Below are positions 8,353-17,224 of a stretch of DNA of 38,434 bases, piece by piece. The notes under the pieces were generated by a model that saw only the letters and a list, made by a program, of their open reading frames with translations, was not told the origin of the DNA and made no database searches. Made by a program: the position numbers and the translations under genes. The DNA is taken from assembly GCA_947174235.1 (NCBI GenBank), contig CAMWID010000029.1, forward strand, positions 1 through 38,434, written 5' to 3'. Positions within the stretch are counted from its first letter, which is position 1; each line of letters begins with the position of its first letter. The DNA comes from an uncultured Porphyromonadaceae bacterium. GTDB lineage: Bacteria > Bacteroidota > Bacteroidia > Bacteroidales > Muribaculaceae.

Positions 8353-9009
8353 TTAATCTTCATATTCCGTGGGATCATCAATGTCTGCTTCTGCCATCGC
8401 CTCGCGCCTTTCAACACAAGTGCCGCATTTGCCGCAATGCCTTTCCCCTCCTTTGTAGCAGGAATATGTCAGTGAATAATCTACTCCCAATCTTTTCCCG
8501 AGACGTGCGATATCCCCCTTGGTTATATTTGTGAATTCTGCCAAAATGTCAACCCCATCGTATGTGCCGGCACGCATCGCCGCGCTCATTTCCGCCACAA
8601 ATTCCGGACGGCAGTCGGGATAAATGGCGTGATCGCCTCCATGATTTGCCATCATGACATGACGCAAACCTCTGGACTCCGCCAGCCCGCACGCTATGGA
8701 AAGCATTATGCCGTTGCGGAAAGGAACCACCGTAGACTTCATGTTGTCGTCGGCATAATGCCCTTCCGGAATCTTATCAGCGCCCTCGAGAAGCGAACTC
8801 CTGAAATATTTACCCATGAAATCCAATGATATCACCATATGCTCCACTCCCGCTATCTCGCATTGGCGCCGCGCGCACTCTATCTCTCTTTTATTGTGGT
8901 TGGACCCGTAATCAAAACTTACGGCAAGCGCGATCCTCTCTCTGCGGTAATGAAGAAGTGTCACGCTGTCCATTCCACCGGACAATATGATAATAGAATC
9001 TTTTCCCAT
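8353..9009 (-). CDS. queC: 7-cyano-7-deazaguanine (preQ0) synthase
   Basis: QueC turns carboxydeazaguanine into preQ0 using ATP and ammonia. The 218-residue protein opens with the PP-loop LSGGMDSVT (residues 9-17). The C-terminal zinc site is formed by four cysteines in the stretch YSCYKGGERHCGKCGTC (about 185-201). The C-terminus is acidic (DDPTEYED). It lies 5 bases after queF in the same unit. Confidence 0.95.
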   Translation of the reverse strand: MGKDSIIILSGGMDSVTLLHYRRERIALAVSFDYGSNHNKREIECARRQCEIAGVEHMVISLDFMGKYFRSSLLEGADKIPEGHYADDNMKSTVVPFRNGIMLSIACGLAESRGLRHVMMANHGGDHAIYPDCRPEFVAEMSAAMRAGTYDGVDILAEFTNITKGDIARLGKRLGVDYSLTYSCYKGGERHCGKCGTCVERREAMAEADIDDPTEYED

Positions 9010-9014
9010 TTGAT

Positions 9015-9485
9015 TTATTTTTTCATGTCAAGTGCAGCCTCACGACGCCTGCGGCAAAGTTCAAGGTGATCGTTATCACCCATATTGGCGAAAGGATAGA
9101 TCGATATTCCTCCTCGAGGCATGAACAGACCTTTCACCTCTATATATTTCGGATCCATTAGTTTCCACAGATCTTTCATGATTATGTTGACACAATCCTC
9201 ATGAAAATCACCATGGTTCCTGAAACTGAAGAGATATAATTTAAGACTTTTGCTCTCCACCATCCTCTCCCTTGGTATATAGGAAATTACAATATGTCCG
9301 AAATCGGGTTGACCCGTCTTGGGACAGAGGGTAGTAAATTCGGGACAGTCAAACGTCACTACATATTCATTTTCCGGATGCTTGTTTTCAAATGTCTCAA
9401 GCAGCTGAGGTGCATAATCCGTCGGATACGCCACTCCCTGGCAGCCCAGAAGCGTGACGCCTTCAAGTTCTGATTCTTTTCTCAT
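9015..9485 (-). CDS. queF: preQ1 synthase (NADPH-dependent 7-cyano-7-deazaguanine reductase)
   Basis: QueF reduces preQ0 to preQ1, the base that Tgt inserts into tRNA. The 156-residue protein is the short, type I form. It has the nucleophilic Cys in [13 protein letters not shown] (about residues 52-64) and the QueF signature [18 protein letters not shown] (about 77-94). I start at ATG 9485 (MRKESELEG). An in-frame ATG at 9548 lies inside the likely -7 promoter element, so it is not used. As first gene of the cluster it shows that the organism makes preQ1 rather than only salvaging queuine. Confidence 0.93.
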   Translation of the reverse strand: MRKESELEGVTLLGCQGVAYPTDYAPQLLETFENKHPENEYVVTFDCPEFTTLCPKTGQPDFGHIVISYIPRERMVESKSLKLYLFSFRNHGDFHEDCVNIIMKDLWKLMDPKYIEVKGLFMPRGGISIYPFANMGDNDHLELCRRRREAALDMKK

Positions 9486-9545
9486 AATACGATAGATGAT
9501 ATTGTGGACAGGGAGCTGCCACCATCCCCATCCTGATTGATATTG

Positions 9546-9553
9546 CAAATTTA
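9546..9553 (-). promoter_or_regulatory. -7 promoter motif for the queF-queE unit
   Basis: On the minus strand this reads TAAATTTG followed by CAA, matching TAnnTTTG. Transcription would begin near 9540, giving a leader of about 55 nucleotides before the queF ATG. The leader is G-rich, with only a weak stem (GTGG with CCAC). I see no recognisable preQ1 riboswitch in it. Confidence 0.55.
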
Positions 9554-9759
9554 CAAAATTTCTACCGCTCCCGCAATACCGTGAAAAACCCTAAGGGAAG
9601 ATCATGTGTCACATTGTCCGTTAGTATTCCCCTTCATTATACTATGAGGATGTTACATGATCCATACATGCCACACATGCTCCCCAACCGCTCAAAACTT
9701 GTTTTTGATTGCAGATTTTTATAATTTTACAGTTCATTTAGACGAATAAACATTTATAT

Positions 9760-10173
9760 ATGAAAAAAACTGAAACTATCGCACTTTATATCGATGAATT
9801 CCTGAACGGGAAATCCGATGAAGACCGTCAGCAGTTTTATGAAAAACCCGTTGACAAGCAGTATTCCACAATCATGGCATGGAAACGCCGACGCGATCTC
9901 TCTGGAAATAATGCAAACGTATCTTCGGTCGCTGCAATGACTGAAACTCTACGTAAGGTAAGAAAAGCGATTCCTGCCCTGGATTCCCTCACCCCAAAAG
10001 ATGCGGACAGACTTCGCGCGGCTCTTAATGAAATTTATTATGACATAGATAATTTTGACAAAATCAAAAAAGGTCAACTGCTTCGCGAACTCGAATCCGA
10101 AAAAGAAAAAATCGTAAGACAGACAGAAAATCTTGACAGAAAAATTGAAGCCCTGAGACAAGAACTTAGTTAA
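9760..10173 (+). CDS. small coiled-coil protein, unknown function
   Basis: I do not recognise this 137-residue protein. It is soluble, with no signal peptide. The N-terminal half (about 1-45) is polar with QYSTIMAWKRRRDLSG, a basic patch. The C-terminal half (about 95-137) is a charged coiled coil (LLRELESEKEKIVRQTENLD). Such a short helix-rich protein with a basic patch could bind nucleic acid or act as an adaptor, but nothing proves this. It stands alone, divergent from the queF unit, and is followed by a strong terminator at 10302-10333. Confidence 0.75.
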   Translation: MKKTETIALYIDEFLNGKSDEDRQQFYEKPVDKQYSTIMAWKRRRDLSGNNANVSSVAAMTETLRKVRKAIPALDSLTPKDADRLRAALNEIYYDIDNFDKIKKGQLLRELESEKEKIVRQTENLDRKIEALRQELS

Positions 10174-10301
10174 CAAATGTTAAATAATCATCTTCTTGCG
10201 AACAATTCCGCCATACCGCAGGTTGTATTCTATGAAAAGAAAGAAGATAGATTTTTGTTCATTAAGTTTATGTACTGACAAAGGGCACTACCTCTGTCAA
10301 C

Positions 10302-10333
10302 AAAAGGCGCCACTCGTGAGAGCGGCGCCTTTT
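10302..10333. terminator. GC-rich hairpin terminator with GTGA tetraloop
   Basis: AAAAGGCGCC (10302-10311) pairs with GGCGCCTTTT (10324-10333). Inside, after one A-C mismatch, CTC pairs with GAG around a GTGA (GNRA) tetraloop. With T-runs on both strands it should terminate the gene at 9760 and, in reverse, the permease gene ending at 10392. Confidence 0.85.
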
Positions 10334-10391
10334 ATTATAATACATAAGAGCGTATGGAGATCGGCGTAGAATGTAGTGGACATATGGTCAT

Positions 10392-12371
10392 TTATTGTTC
10401 GCTCCTACTCATTTTATCGTTGTCAATCTCCAAAAGCGAGATGATGGAAGACGAGACCTCGCTGACTTTTGCCAACTCCGCCTTCAGATTTTTCTGTGCA
10501 TTGATCCCCGCGACATATATAGGCAAACCTATGGGGAAGACAATCATACACAGTCTTCCAACCCATTTGCGTGCGGCAGGCTTATACAGCCATAGCCGGC
10601 GTATTACAGGGTAATCCATCAGCTTATTGACAGCCATCTGGTTACGGCAGTCCGTCATATATTCCACATCATCTTCAAGCTTAGAACTTATCTCCCCAAG
10701 ACGAACCATGTCATACCCGCTCATCCAATATTGTTTATAAGATTCAATGCCCGGATATAACGAACGGAATGCATTGCATGCCTCGCTAAGCGCACTCAGT
10801 CTGGAAATAGCTTCCTCTATAGAGATATCATTTATGATAACCTCTTTATATGCCACCCTCCGCTCCTGTTTGCGACCGAAAAGCTTACGGAAAAATTCCT
10901 TGTAACGGTCTCCGTCGAATACTGCTGAATCGTTCATAGCCTTATAGGTCACATACACGCCCAGAGGAGCAAGCACAAAGGTCGAAAGCCATATGCCTGC
11001 CCAGACTTCCCATCTGCCGTCACGCGCCATCTTATATCCTGAATTGTCGATGATGTAATAAAACAAGAACAACAGCACCGATATCACAAGCGGAGTGCCG
11101 AGACCGCCCTTCCGGATAATGGCGCCGAGAGGTGCTCCGATAAAGAAAAATATAAGACATGCCACCGACAAGGTAAATTTTTTCAATAATTCGATTTTGT
11201 GACGCCGTATGGTATGTTTGTCATCATGCACCATCATCGACTTAAACTGATAATCGCTCACTTGTCGTTGCGATATATTCAAGGCGGCATCGAAAGTCTG
11301 CCCCCTTACAGCCGGGGAAAGGGAGAGAAGCAATGAATCGACATCCACCGGCATGACATCGGCGATGGTGTCTTTGCCTGACACCGCTTCCGGAACGGTC
11401 TCGTCATCATGCGACATTATGCCGCCATTGTCCGTATATCTCGCAGGAGATTCCCGGAATCGTCCCTGCAACAAGGGGAATGCGGTGTTTTTCAACTCGG
11501 CGCCATACACCTGTCCTGTCGAATCAAGGCGCGATCCTACGGAATCTATCGTATGCCGCAGTTCCCGCATGTTCTTTCCCACGTACTGCGCCCTCATTCC
11601 CCCTTCGTCAAGACGGTTGAAATTGGCGTCAAAAGGTATCAGCACCTCCTTGTCATAAAATGACTCTCTGCGGAACGGCACATTCTTGTCAAGGCTTTTC
11701 TGTTCCCGAAGGTTCTCAAACTGCTCCCCATGGAAAAGATGAAGATAAAGATAACGCTTGTCGCCGGTAAAAGCAAGTCGCCCTGAATCGGCAAGGAGTA
11801 TGGTGGAATTGTCGCCCCCGTGCGTCACGTCATAAATCATAAGGTCATAGAGCATGCCGGTTTCCTTGTCCTTGTGCTGCACAAACAGGTTATAGCCCGG
11901 AATCTGGTCATATACCACCCCTTCAGGAATCTCAACTTCCGGAGACTTCTGGCGCATTGAGAAAACCAGTGTCCACATCTTTACCTGCGCGGTGGGCAGC
12001 ACATTGTTCTGGAAGAAAAACGCGCCTATCGCCACAAACGTGATCAACACTATCAACGGACGCATGGCGTGAAGGAGCGAGACTCCTGACGCTTTCATCG
12101 CCGTGAGTTCAAACTTCTCGCCGAAATTGCCGAACGTCATAAGGCTCGCAAGCAATATGGCAAGAGGCAACGCCATCGGCACCATCGTCACGGCAGCATA
12201 AAAAAACAGCTCACCTATGACCGACATCTCAAGCCCCTTCCCCACCAATTCGTCAATAAATTTCCATAGGAACTGCATCAGGACGATAAACAGGACTATG
12301 AAGAAAGTCATGGCGAAAAGCGGCAGGAAGCTTTTCAATATAAACCCGTAAAGACGCTTTATTATTCTCAT
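10392..12371 (-). CDS. LptF/LptG family lipopolysaccharide export permease
   Basis: This 659-residue inner-membrane protein belongs to the YjgP/YjgQ (LptF/LptG) family, which with the LptB ATPase lifts lipopolysaccharide toward the outer membrane. The N-terminus has three membrane segments (about residues 10-120, including a Pro-rich MVPMALPLAILLASLM). A long periplasmic part follows (about 125-385), then a second membrane group starting near LSVACLIFFFIGAPLGAIIR. Beyond the usual core is a cytoplasmic-looking stretch of about 150 residues (Arg/Lys-rich, FGRKQERR) and one more hydrophobic segment (CMIVFPIGLPIYVAG) near the C-terminus. This extension makes it longer than the E. coli proteins. 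I cannot tell LptF from LptG. Confidence 0.88.
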   Translation of the reverse strand: MRIIKRLYGFILKSFLPLFAMTFFIVLFIVLMQFLWKFIDELVGKGLEMSVIGELFFYAAVTMVPMALPLAILLASLMTFGNFGEKFELTAMKASGVSLLHAMRPLIVLITFVAIGAFFFQNNVLPTAQVKMWTLVFSMRQKSPEVEIPEGVVYDQIPGYNLFVQHKDKETGMLYDLMIYDVTHGGDNSTILLADSGRLAFTGDKRYLYLHLFHGEQFENLREQKSLDKNVPFRRESFYDKEVLIPFDANFNRLDEGGMRAQYVGKNMRELRHTIDSVGSRLDSTGQVYGAELKNTAFPLLQGRFRESPARYTDNGGIMSHDDETVPEAVSGKDTIADVMPVDVDSLLLSLSPAVRGQTFDAALNISQRQVSDYQFKSMMVHDDKHTIRRHKIELLKKFTLSVACLIFFFIGAPLGAIIRKGGLGTPLVISVLLFLFYYIIDNSGYKMARDGRWEVWAGIWLSTFVLAPLGVYVTYKAMNDSAVFDGDRYKEFFRKLFGRKQERRVAYKEVIINDISIEEAISRLSALSEACNAFRSLYPGIESYKQYWMSGYDMVRLGEISSKLEDDVEYMTDCRNQMAVNKLMDYPVIRRLWLYKPAARKWVGRLCMIVFPIGLPIYVAGINAQKNLKAELAKVSEVSSSIISLLEIDNDKMSRSEQ

Positions 12372-12555
12372 TTCTAATATCTCGTCGGTCTCCCTCCCAA
12401 CGACATTGCGCAGCGGGAGACAGTTGTTATTGCTATCAGATTGTAAAATTACAAAAAAATGATGTTTTATACAGAATTGTAGTTTGAAAAAACATCTTCC
12501 AAAACTTTTATATTAATTTTTCTTTTGAAAACCTCATCCTTTGAAAATGTTTTTA

Positions 12556-12563
12556 TAACTTTG
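12556..12563 (+). promoter_or_regulatory. -7 promoter motif for pta-ackA
   Basis: TAACTTTG followed by CATC matches TAnnTTTG. The start site would be near 12570, giving a leader of about 80 nucleotides. The nearest upstream TTTG sequences (12540 and 12524) are not at the usual 19-21 base spacing. Confidence 0.55.
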
Positions 12564-12589
12564 CATCAACCTTAAGCCATGTGACACGC

Positions 12590-12604
12590 CGTCCCCCCGG
12601 GACG
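12590..12604 (+). other. short leader hairpin before pta
   Basis: CGTCCC (12590-12595) pairs with GGGACG (12599-12604) around a 3-base loop, inside the predicted pta leader. It is short and GC-rich, with no T-run after it, so it is not a terminator. Function unknown; it may be chance. Confidence 0.35.
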
Positions 12605-12651
12605 ACTCTGCGCATCTGAATTTTATTAACATATATAACCACATATCTGTC

Positions 12652-13665
12652 ATGTCATTATTTGAGAGACTTACTAAGAAGGCTCAGGAACATCCGCAGC
12701 GCCTTGTGCTGCCCGAGTCAAAAGAACCCCGCACACTTCAGGCGGCGGAACAGATTATCGCCGGAAAAATTGCAAATATAATTTTCCTCGGCAAGAAAGA
12801 CGAAATCCTCGCCGAAGCTGAGAAGCTCGGACTCTCCCACATAGGGGAAGCGGAATTTCATGATCCCGACGACACTTCATTCACCGAAAAATATGCCGAA
12901 CTTTTCTGTGAGCTCCGCAAGAAAAAAGGTGTCACTCTCGAAGATGCCCGCTATACTGTAAAGAATCCTCTGTATCTCGGATGCCTCCTCATAAAAGCCG
13001 GTGACGCCGACGCGATGGTGGCAGGTGCGCTGAGTCCGACATCAAGCGTGCTACGCGCAGCATTCCAGGTACTCAAGACCAAACCCGGCATATCCGTGGT
13101 CAGCGGAGCGTTTATCATGCTCCTGCCTGAGGATTGCAAATTCGGAGAAAACAACATGCTTGTGTTCGCAGACTGTGCGGTCGTGCCTGATCCCACTAAA
13201 GAAGAACTCGCCGAAATCGCCATAGCCACGGCAAAGACCACAAAAGACATCGCGGGTCTCGATCCCGTAGTCGCGATGCTCAGTTTCTCAACAAGAGGAA
13301 GCGCGAGCCACGAACGCGTGGACAAAGTGCGCGAGGCAACTGAAATCGCGAAAGCCAAAGACCCCTCTCTTGTAATTGACGGAGAAATGCAGAGCGACGC
13401 GGCGATAGTGGCTTCGGTAGGATCTCTGAAAGCTCCCGACAGCAAGGTGGCGGGAAGAGCGAACACTCTGATCTTCCCCTCGCTCGAGACAGGAAACATC
13501 GCCTACAAACTCGTGCAGCGTCTCGCAGGCGCGGGTGCCGTCGGTCCGGTGCTTCAGGGTCTTGCAGCCCCTGTCAACGACCTCTCCCGCGGTGCTACCG
13601 TGGAAGATATCGTCAACACCATAATCGTGACATGCAATCAGGCGATAGGCGATAAAAATCTATAA
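12652..13665 (+). CDS. pta: phosphate acetyltransferase
   Basis: Pta exchanges CoA for phosphate on acetyl-CoA to make acetyl phosphate, the first step in acetate formation. The 337-residue protein is the short form without the N-terminal regulatory domain. Family marks include LVLPESKEPRTLQAA near the N-terminus, DAMVAGALSPTSSVLRAA (about 123-140), and the C-terminal AGRANTLIFPSLETGNIAYK, then LVQRLAGAGAVGPVLQGLA. ackA follows after 18 bases with no terminator, so the two form one operon that yields ATP and acetate. Confidence 0.95.
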   Translation: MSLFERLTKKAQEHPQRLVLPESKEPRTLQAAEQIIAGKIANIIFLGKKDEILAEAEKLGLSHIGEAEFHDPDDTSFTEKYAELFCELRKKKGVTLEDARYTVKNPLYLGCLLIKAGDADAMVAGALSPTSSVLRAAFQVLKTKPGISVVSGAFIMLLPEDCKFGENNMLVFADCAVVPDPTKEELAEIAIATAKTTKDIAGLDPVVAMLSFSTRGSASHERVDKVREATEIAKAKDPSLVIDGEMQSDAAIVASVGSLKAPDSKVAGRANTLIFPSLETGNIAYKLVQRLAGAGAVGPVLQGLAAPVNDLSRGATVEDIVNTIIVTCNQAIGDKNL

Positions 13666-13683
13666 TAATTTCAATATATCCTT

Positions 13684-14880
13684 ATGAAAATCCTTGTGCT
13701 CAACTGCGGCAGCAGCAGCGTGAAATACAAACTCATAGAATCTGACTCAAAAGAAGTTCTCGCCGAAGGCGGCGTGGAAAAAATCGGACTTCCCGACTCT
13801 TTTCTGAAATTCAAACGTCCCGACGGAAGCAAAGAGGTGATCACCACCGACATGCCTACCGCAAAAGAGGCTGTCAAAAATGTGCTCGACATTCTCACGG
13901 ATCCCAAAGAGGGTGTCATCAAGAGTTTTGACGAGATTCAGGCGGTGGGACACCGTGTGGTCCACGGAATGGAAAAATTCAACAAGTCAGTGCTCATCAC
14001 TCCTGAAGTGATTGAAAAGGTGAAAGAGTGCTACGCCGTGGCTCCGTTGCATAATCCGGCAAATGTCACAGGTATTGAGGCGGTAACTTCACTAATGCCT
14101 GACGTTCCTCAGGTAGCCGTGTTTGACACCGCCTTCCATCAGACAATGCCGGCACAGGCATATATGTATGCCCTCCCATATGAGGCATATGAGAAATATG
14201 GTGTCCGCCGCTACGGTTTCCACGGCACAAGCCATAGATATGTGTCCCGCCGTGCATGCGAATTCCTTGGACTCCCCTATGAGAAACAGCGCATCATAAC
14301 ATGCCATATCGGCAACGGAGCGAGCATAACCGCCATCAAAGACGGCAAAAGCATCGACACTTCCATGGGTCTCACCCCTACCGAAGGTCTCATGATGGGC
14401 ACTCGCGTGGGTGATGTGGATCCGGGCGCTCTCGTGTATATGATGGAACGTGAAGGTCTTGACGCTGCCGGACTGAGCAAGCTTATCAACAAACGCAGTG
14501 GTGTTGCCGGTGTCACCGAGATGTCGAGCGACATGCGCGACATCGAGGCAGCGGTAGAAGCCGGCAACGAAAGAGCGAAACTTGCTCTTGACATGTATGA
14601 ATACCGTATCCTTAAATATATCGGCGCGTATACAGCTGTGCTCGGAGGGGTAGACATTATTGTATTTACCGGAGGTGTAGGAGAAAACCAGACCGGCACC
14701 CGCGAACGGATATGCAAACAGCTCGCATTTATGGGAGTGACTTTCAACGCCGAAGCCAACAGAACACGTGGCGAGGAAATAGAAATATCCGGAGCTGATT
14801 CAAAAGTGCATGTGGTCGTGATTCCCACAGACGAGGAAATGATGATCGCAGAAGACACTGCCACAATTGTAAAAGGTTGA
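13684..14880 (+). CDS. ackA: acetate kinase
   Basis: AckA transfers phosphate from acetyl phosphate to ADP, giving acetate and ATP, the main energy-yielding end of fermentation here. The 398-residue protein begins with VLNCGSSSVKYKLIES (phosphate 1 loop). It carries RYGFHGTSHRYVS (about 174-186), the nucleotide region HIGNGASITAIKDGKS (about 206-221), and FTGGVGENQ near residue 330. It is co-transcribed with pta and followed by the hairpin at 14901-14933. Confidence 0.97.
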   Translation: MKILVLNCGSSSVKYKLIESDSKEVLAEGGVEKIGLPDSFLKFKRPDGSKEVITTDMPTAKEAVKNVLDILTDPKEGVIKSFDEIQAVGHRVVHGMEKFNKSVLITPEVIEKVKECYAVAPLHNPANVTGIEAVTSLMPDVPQVAVFDTAFHQTMPAQAYMYALPYEAYEKYGVRRYGFHGTSHRYVSRRACEFLGLPYEKQRIITCHIGNGASITAIKDGKSIDTSMGLTPTEGLMMGTRVGDVDPGALVYMMEREGLDAAGLSKLINKRSGVAGVTEMSSDMRDIEAAVEAGNERAKLALDMYEYRILKYIGAYTAVLGGVDIIVFTGGVGENQTGTRERICKQLAFMGVTFNAEANRTRGEEIEISGADSKVHVVVIPTDEEMMIAEDTATIVKG

Positions 14881-14900
14881 ATATTCTATCACAATAATAG

Positions 14901-14933
14901 GCCGCGTCTGAACGTTTTTGTCTCAGACGCGGC
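14901..14933 (+). terminator. terminator hairpin after ackA
   Basis: GCCGCGTCTGA (14901-14911) pairs perfectly with TCAGACGCGGC (14923-14933) around an 11-base loop, 20 bases after the ackA stop. The run after it (TTGTTG) is only partly T-rich, so termination efficiency is uncertain. Confidence 0.75.
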
Positions 14934-15049
14934 TTGTTGCTGGCGTCAATAATTCTTTTAACCAATTATAGTCCATCACCAAAAGTTTTGTCTACATCAA
15001 CTCTCCGGAGTTGGAAACGTCTCTTTTGACATGGGCAACAATCTGACTT

Positions 15050-15931
15050 ATGCTCGATTTCATTACATGGAACGCTGACCCCATTCTTTTCAGTTTCGGT
15101 CCCTTCTCTGTGAGATGGTATGGTCTCGCCTTCGCTGTCGGCTTTATTATCGGCTACAATATTGTGGCAAAAATGTTCAGGCATGAGGGAGCGCCTGAAA
15201 AATGGCTCGGAATCCTTCTCGCCTACGTTGTTGTAGCCACAATAATCGGCTCGCGTCTCGGTCATGTCTTTTTTTATGAATGGGACTTTTATTCCAAGCA
15301 CCCTGTCGAAATATTAAAAATCTGGAACGGAGGTCTCGCTTCCCACGGTGGGACCATAGCGATCATCATCGCAGTATTCATTTTCTCAAAAGCGGTCACC
15401 AAAAAGCCGGCGTCATGGACATTTGACAAATTGGTGATACCTATAGCCCTTGTCGGAGGACTTATCCGCCTCGGCAACCTTATGAACAGTGAGATATATG
15501 GCGGTCCCACCGATCTCCCGTGGGGGTTCATTTTTCTGAGGGATGGTGAAACTGTTCCCAAACACCCCACCCAGATATATGAGGCTGCCTGCTATTTCGC
15601 ACTTTTCGCGCTCCTCATGTGGATGTATTGGAAAAAGAACGCGGAGGAAAGACCATACCTTATACTTGGCACATTCTTCCTCGGGATATTTGTACCACGG
15701 TTCCTGATCGAATATGTGAAAAACGTACAGGTTTCTTCCGAATACGAAATGATAGCGAATTATGGCGTCAACATGGGTCAGCTCCTCAGCATTCCATTCA
15801 TACTTCTTGGAATTTTTCTGGTTATATGGGCAATGTCGCATCCACGCCAGCATTGGCAGTTTCCAAACAAATTCGCGGAAGAGATTTCCACATCTCCCGG
15901 AGGCAAGTCGAAACAACCTTATAAAGGTTGA
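15050..15931 (+). CDS. lgt: prolipoprotein diacylglyceryl transferase
   Basis: Lgt adds diacylglycerol to the lipobox cysteine of prolipoproteins in the inner membrane, and so prepares lipoproteins such as the S41 and SusD-like proteins encoded here. The 293-residue protein has about seven membrane segments. Family signatures include GLASHGGTIA (about 101-110, with the essential His), and GLIRLGNLMNSEIYGGPTD (about 137-155), the Lgt signature with its Arg and Asn. HPTQIYEA (about 173-180) follows. The C-terminal tail after about residue 265 is hydrophilic. A small CAACTC-GAGTTG hairpin with a TCCG loop lies 37 bases upstream (14998-15013). Confidence 0.96.
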   Translation: MLDFITWNADPILFSFGPFSVRWYGLAFAVGFIIGYNIVAKMFRHEGAPEKWLGILLAYVVVATIIGSRLGHVFFYEWDFYSKHPVEILKIWNGGLASHGGTIAIIIAVFIFSKAVTKKPASWTFDKLVIPIALVGGLIRLGNLMNSEIYGGPTDLPWGFIFLRDGETVPKHPTQIYEAACYFALFALLMWMYWKKNAEERPYLILGTFFLGIFVPRFLIEYVKNVQVSSEYEMIANYGVNMGQLLSIPFILLGIFLVIWAMSHPRQHWQFPNKFAEEISTSPGGKSKQPYKG

Positions 15932-15961
15932 ATCTTTCTTCACCCAATTCCTTCAAAAATT

Positions 15962-15999
15962 TGAGGGGCGGTTACCAAAATTTTAGTAACCGCCCCTCA
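15962..15999. terminator. perfect 14-bp hairpin terminator between lgt and sufS
   Basis: TGAGGGGCGGTTAC (15962-15975) and its exact complement (15986-15999) flank the 10-base loop CAAAATTTTA. TTTC follows on the plus strand, and A/T-rich sequence lies on the other side. It separates convergent genes lgt and sufS and probably serves both. Confidence 0.85.
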
Positions 16000-16002
16000 T
16001 TT

Positions 16003-17223
16003 CTATTCAAGAATCGACACCGCGCGCTTCAACGCGGCGAGAAACATATCAGCCTCCTCAAATGTGTTGTAGACCGCGAAAGAGGCTCTTACTGTCCCTG
16101 GTATACCGAGACGATCCATCAGAGGCATGGCACAATGATGCCCGGTCCGTACCTCTATACCCTGCTTGTCGAGCAGCAGGCCCAAATCGTAGGGATGGCT
16201 CCTGCCAGCCAAAAAGGAGATGACCGCACTTTTATTATCAGACGTACCATAAATCCTGACTCCCGGAATATCCGACATCCTCTTCTGTGTATAATCCAGA
16301 AGTTCATGTTCATGAACTGAGATATTGTCTATTCCTGTCTCTTCTATAAAATCAATAGCTTTTGAAAATGCCGCTATACCCACAAAATCCGGGGTGCCAG
16401 CCTCAAACTTGAACGGCAGGTCCGCATATGTCGTATGACAGAAAGTGACTTTACCGATCATTTCTCCACCACCTTGATACGGGGGCATCGAATCAAGCCA
16501 GTTTTTCTTTCCGTACAGAATCCCTATCCCTGTCGGACCATACATCTTATGAGACGAGAATACATAGAAATCACAATCGAGATCCTTGACATCTATATTC
16601 ATATGTGGCGACGCCTGCGCGCCATCCACCAAAACCGGAACATTCCTTGAATGAGCGAACGAAATCATCTCCTTCACAGGGTTGACAGTGCCGAGCACAT
16701 TGCTCACATGACAAAACGATGCCATAACGGTACGTTCATTAAATAATGAACGATACTGTTCAAGATCCAGCTCGCCTTTGTCATTGATGTCGACCACCCT
16801 TATTCCGATCCCCGTCCGGTCTCTCAATAGCTGCCAGGGCACGATGTTGGCATGATGCTCCATTACTGTCAGGATAATCTCGTCGCCTTCCTTAAATCTG
16901 CTTCCGAATGAAGACGCCACAAGATTGATACCTTCGGTAGTGCCTCTGGTAAAAATCACCTCTTCTATAGAATCTGCATTGATATACCTCCGGATCTTCT
17001 CCCTCGTATGTTCCTGCAGATCCGTCATTTCCTGTGAAAGCGTATGGACACCACGGTGCACATTGGCCTTTGAGTGCGTGTAGATTCTCTCAATCTCTTC
17101 CACAACTCTTTGCGGAGTCTGGGATGTGGCAGTATTATCAAAATAGACCATAGGTTTCCCTGCCACATCCCTTGAAAGGATCGGAAACTCATCCCTGATC
17201 TTTTTTACTTCAAAACCTTCCAT
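16003..17223 (-). CDS. sufS: SufS cysteine desulfurase
   Basis: SufS takes sulfur from cysteine for iron-sulfur cluster assembly. The 406-residue PLP enzyme shows the N-terminal VYFDNTATSQTPQRV, the PLP-binding His (MEHHANIVPW), the PLP Lys in FSSHKMYGPTGIG (Lys about 226), and the reactive Cys in RTGHHCAMP (about 362), all in the class II (SufS) arrangement. I start at ATG 17223 (MEGFEVKKI). The frame is open 25 codons further, but that part runs into sufD, whose stop is 1 base before this ATG. It is the last gene of the suf unit and is followed by a hairpin. Confidence 0.94.
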   Translation of the reverse strand: MEGFEVKKIRDEFPILSRDVAGKPMVYFDNTATSQTPQRVVEEIERIYTHSKANVHRGVHTLSQEMTDLQEHTREKIRRYINADSIEEVIFTRGTTEGINLVASSFGSRFKEGDEIILTVMEHHANIVPWQLLRDRTGIGIRVVDINDKGELDLEQYRSLFNERTVMASFCHVSNVLGTVNPVKEMISFAHSRNVPVLVDGAQASPHMNIDVKDLDCDFYVFSSHKMYGPTGIGILYGKKNWLDSMPPYQGGGEMIGKVTFCHTTYADLPFKFEAGTPDFVGIAAFSKAIDFIEETGIDNISVHEHELLDYTQKRMSDIPGVRIYGTSDNKSAVISFLAGRSHPYDLGLLLDKQGIEVRTGHHCAMPLMDRLGIPGTVRASFAVYNTFEEADMFLAALKRAVSILE

Positions 17224-17224
17224 T

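Noticed and set aside
9486-9759. preQ1 riboswitch before queF
   Set aside because: I looked for the short preQ1-I layout and saw no C-rich loop with an A-rich tail in the leader.
10170-10183. TTAACA-AA-TGTTAA inverted repeat, considered as a Rex operator
   Set aside because: The half-sites are in the reverse order to the known TTGTTAA-type Rex site, and the repeat overlaps a stop codon rather than a promoter.
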